This document shows, in pieces, positions 6,106 to 7,425 of a DNA stretch of 7,425 nucleotides. Every line of letters begins with the position of its first letter. Position 1 is the first letter of the stretch. The notes beneath the pieces are model-generated. The model had not been told where the DNA came from, made no database searches, and saw only the letters and a list, made by a program, of their open reading frames with translations. Source of the DNA: an uncultured beta proteobacterium (GTDB lineage: Bacteria; Pseudomonadota; Gammaproteobacteria; Burkholderiales; Burkholderiaceae_C); the NCBI GenBank assembly GCA_903885415.1, contig CAISIP010000655.1:1-7425 (forward strand), written 5' to 3'. A program made the translations under genes and the position numbers.

Positions 6106-6774
6106 ATGGGAACTCTCTACCTGGTACGCCATGGCCAAGCGTCTTTTGGCGCCGAGGACTATGACCAGCTCAGCGCATTGGGCCTGCGCCAGAGCCGGCG
6201 CCTGGGCGAGTATCTGGCGCACAAGGGCGTCCGGTTCCAGGCCGCGTTAACCGGGACGCTGCGGCGTCAAACGCAGACTTTCGCTGCCATTTGCGAGGGC
6301 GCTGAAGTCGCTCTTAAGGCGCTCCCATGGCCCGGGCTCAACGAGTACGACAGCGCCGCAGTGATCGCGGCGATACACCCGCAGCCGCTGGGAAAACCCG
6401 ATACCCCCGAGATCTACCGCCAGCACTTCAGACTGCTCCGCGACGGCCTGACGCAGTGGATGGGCGGCGGCGTGAGCCCCCGAGGAATGCCCTCCTACCC
6501 GGCCTTCGTCGAGGGCGTCCGCAGCGCGCTGGACCATGTGCGCGACAACTTTGATGGCAACGTGCTGCTCGTCTCCAGCGGCGGCCCGATATCGACAGCT
6601 GTGGGCCATGTGCTCGGTACAGCGCCGCAGACGACGATCGAGCTGAACCTGCGCATCCGCAACACCTCGGTGACCGAGTTTTCATTCAACCCCAAACGCC
6701 ACACGCTGCTGACGTTCAACACCTTGCCGCACCTAGACGCTGCGCAGTATGTCGACTGGGTGAGCTACGCCTGA
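6106..6774 (+). CDS. Histidine phosphatase family protein with Ser at the second catalytic His position
   Basis: This 222-residue protein belongs to the histidine phosphatase (phosphoglycerate-mutase-like) superfamily, in which a phospho-histidine intermediate hydrolyses phosphate esters. Residues 7-12 (VRHGQA) hold Arg8 and the nucleophile His9. Arg53 and Arg54 in TGTLRRQTQT suit the phosphate pocket, and Glu80 in PGLNEYD suits the proton donor. The usual C-terminal SHGG is here SSGG (residues 157-160), so Ser158 replaces the second His. The rest of the fold looks intact. The ATG at 6106 is chosen because the family N-terminus begins MGTLYLVRHG; an in-frame upstream TTG at 6070 would add 12 unrelated residues. 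It may be cotranscribed with the ygjP-like gene 61 bases upstream. The substrate is unknown. It converges with the terC-like gene, with 18 bases between stops. Confidence 0.87.
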   Translation: MGTLYLVRHGQASFGAEDYDQLSALGLRQSRRLGEYLAHKGVRFQAALTGTLRRQTQTFAAICEGAEVALKALPWPGLNEYDSAAVIAAIHPQPLGKPDTPEIYRQHFRLLRDGLTQWMGGGVSPRGMPSYPAFVEGVRSALDHVRDNFDGNVLLVSSGGPISTAVGHVLGTAPQTTIELNLRIRNTSVTEFSFNPKRHTLLTFNTLPHLDAAQYVDWVSYA

Positions 6775-6775
6775 T

Positions 6776-6827
6776 GCCGGCGCGCGCTCGCTTCAGCGCA
6801 ACCCGGAGCCCGGGCGTTTGCGCCGGC
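6776..6827. repeat. Inverted repeats at the convergent phosphatase/terC gene ends
   Basis: GCCGGCGC (6776-6783) pairs with GCGCCGGC (6820-6827). A shorter hairpin, CCCGG-AGC-CCGGG (6802-6814), lies inside the loop. Together they sit at the junction of two convergent genes and could form a bidirectional structure that limits read-through. There is no T-run on either side, so it is not a standard intrinsic terminator, and much of it is within the terC coding end. Confidence 0.3.
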
Positions 6828-7425
6828 TAACGTGGTTGAGACTTTCAACGGCAATCGAAAACGCCAGCGCAAAGTACACATAGGCTTTTGGAATGTGCAG
6901 GCCAAGGCCGTCTGCGACGAGAACCACGCCGATCAGCAACAGAAAAGAAAGCGCGAGCATCTTCACCGTCGGGTGCGCTGCGACGAAATTGGCCAGCGGC
7001 TCGGAAGCGACCACCATCACGACCATGGCGACCACCACGGCAGCCACCATCACCCACAACTGATCGACCATCCCCACTGCCGTGATGACCGAGTCGAGCG
7101 AAAAAATGATGTCGATGATTCCGATTTGCAGAATCGCGGCACGCAGGGTGATGGGCGCAGCCCTGCCAGCGCTATGGGCAGACTCGGGGCCGGCGGAAAC
7201 GCTGGCACCGATTTCGGTGGTCGCCTTGTAGAGCAGAAAAAGCCCGCCCGAAATCAGAATCATGTCGCGCCAGGAAAGGCTCTGGCCAAAAATCGAGAGC
7301 ACCGGTTCGACCAGCGTGACAATCCAAGCCAGACTCGCCAGCAACATTAGCCGGGTGACAAGCGCTAGGGCAAGACCCGCCTTGCGCCCGAACGCACGCT
7401 GGTCTTCGGGCAGTCGATTCGAAAG
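6793..7425 (-). CDS. TerC family integral membrane protein, 5'-truncated
   Basis: This is the 210-residue C-terminal part of a TerC/YoaE/Alx-type multi-spanning inner-membrane protein, a family linked to tellurite resistance and to metal (manganese) handling. An ATG at 7347 is in frame, but the frame stays open to the window edge and the extra residues (RLPEDQRAFGRKAGLALALVTRL) continue the family sequence, so the real start lies outside. About six hydrophobic helices are visible. The family motif FSLDSVITAVGMV is present, with acidic residues in the membrane that suit metal contact, as is SGGLFLLYKATTEI just before a loop. The run of Val/Ala/Met near 7040-6990 is a normal transmembrane helix. 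The C-terminal tail is basic (SRRKRPGSGLR). It is convergent with the phosphatase gene and unrelated in context to the catabolic cluster. Confidence 0.88.
   Translation of the reverse strand, partial: LSNRLPEDQRAFGRKAGLALALVTRLMLLASLAWIVTLVEPVLSIFGQSLSWRDMILISGGLFLLYKATTEIGASVSAGPESAHSAGRAAPITLRAAILQIGIIDIIFSLDSVITAVGMVDQLWVMVAAVVVAMVVMVVASEPLANFVAAHPTVKMLALSFLLLIGVVLVADGLGLHIPKAYVYFALAFSIAVESLNHVSRRKRPGSGLR

Noticed and set aside
6832..7350. Histidine-rich + strand frame (clusters such as HHHDHGDHHGSHHH) suggestive of a metal-binding protein
   Set aside because: It lies exactly antisense to the Val/Met/Ala-rich transmembrane helix of the TerC-like protein. GTG/ATG-rich codons read backwards give CAC/CAT, so the His run is an artefact.

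Overview
The window is a GC-rich, densely packed bacterial chromosome segment. Codon use (strong G/C at third positions), the gene families, and the pairing of a YgjP-type metallopeptidase with a histidine phosphatase beginning MGTLYLVRHGQ suggest a betaproteobacterium, probably Burkholderiales. That placement is inferred from family resemblance and was not tested. There are nine protein genes, two of them cut by the window edges. I see no RNA genes, insertion sequences, CRISPR arrays or gene-free stretches over 300 bases.

Left block (1-2468, + strand): the C-terminal part of an EamA/DMT-type membrane transporter, a PhzF-family isomerase-like protein with its catalytic residues intact, and a single-domain PLP-dependent threonine/serine dehydratase-like enzyme. 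The dehydratase's ribosome binding site overlaps the phzF-like stop codon, so these two are probably translationally coupled.

Middle block (2502-5430, - strand): an apparent three-gene operon joined by two ATGA stop/start overlaps. Its order is a GntR/FCD regulator, an Fe(II)/2-oxoglutarate dioxygenase of the PhyH family strikingly like ectoine hydroxylase (EctD), and a COG4091-type NAD(P)-dependent oxidoreductase with a C-terminal SAF domain. Just upstream lies a sigma70-like promoter with a perfect TTGACA. A perfect 12-bp palindrome overlaps its -10 and predicted start site, so the regulator probably represses its own operon. The block looks like a small catabolic pathway: hydroxylate a substrate, then oxidise or reduce the product. 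The facing dehydratase, PhzF-like protein and transporter may belong to it. The substrate cannot be read from the sequence, and no ectoine biosynthesis or classical eut genes are visible here.

Right block (5523-7425): a YgjP-like zinc metallopeptidase and a histidine phosphatase on the + strand, meeting a convergent, truncated TerC-family membrane protein on the - strand. These look like conserved housekeeping or stress genes rather than part of the catabolic cluster. The phosphatase has Ser where the second catalytic His of the superfamily is expected. Three genes (gntR-like, ygjP-like, phosphatase) have -10-like hexamers so close to the ATG that leaderless or near-leaderless transcripts are likely.
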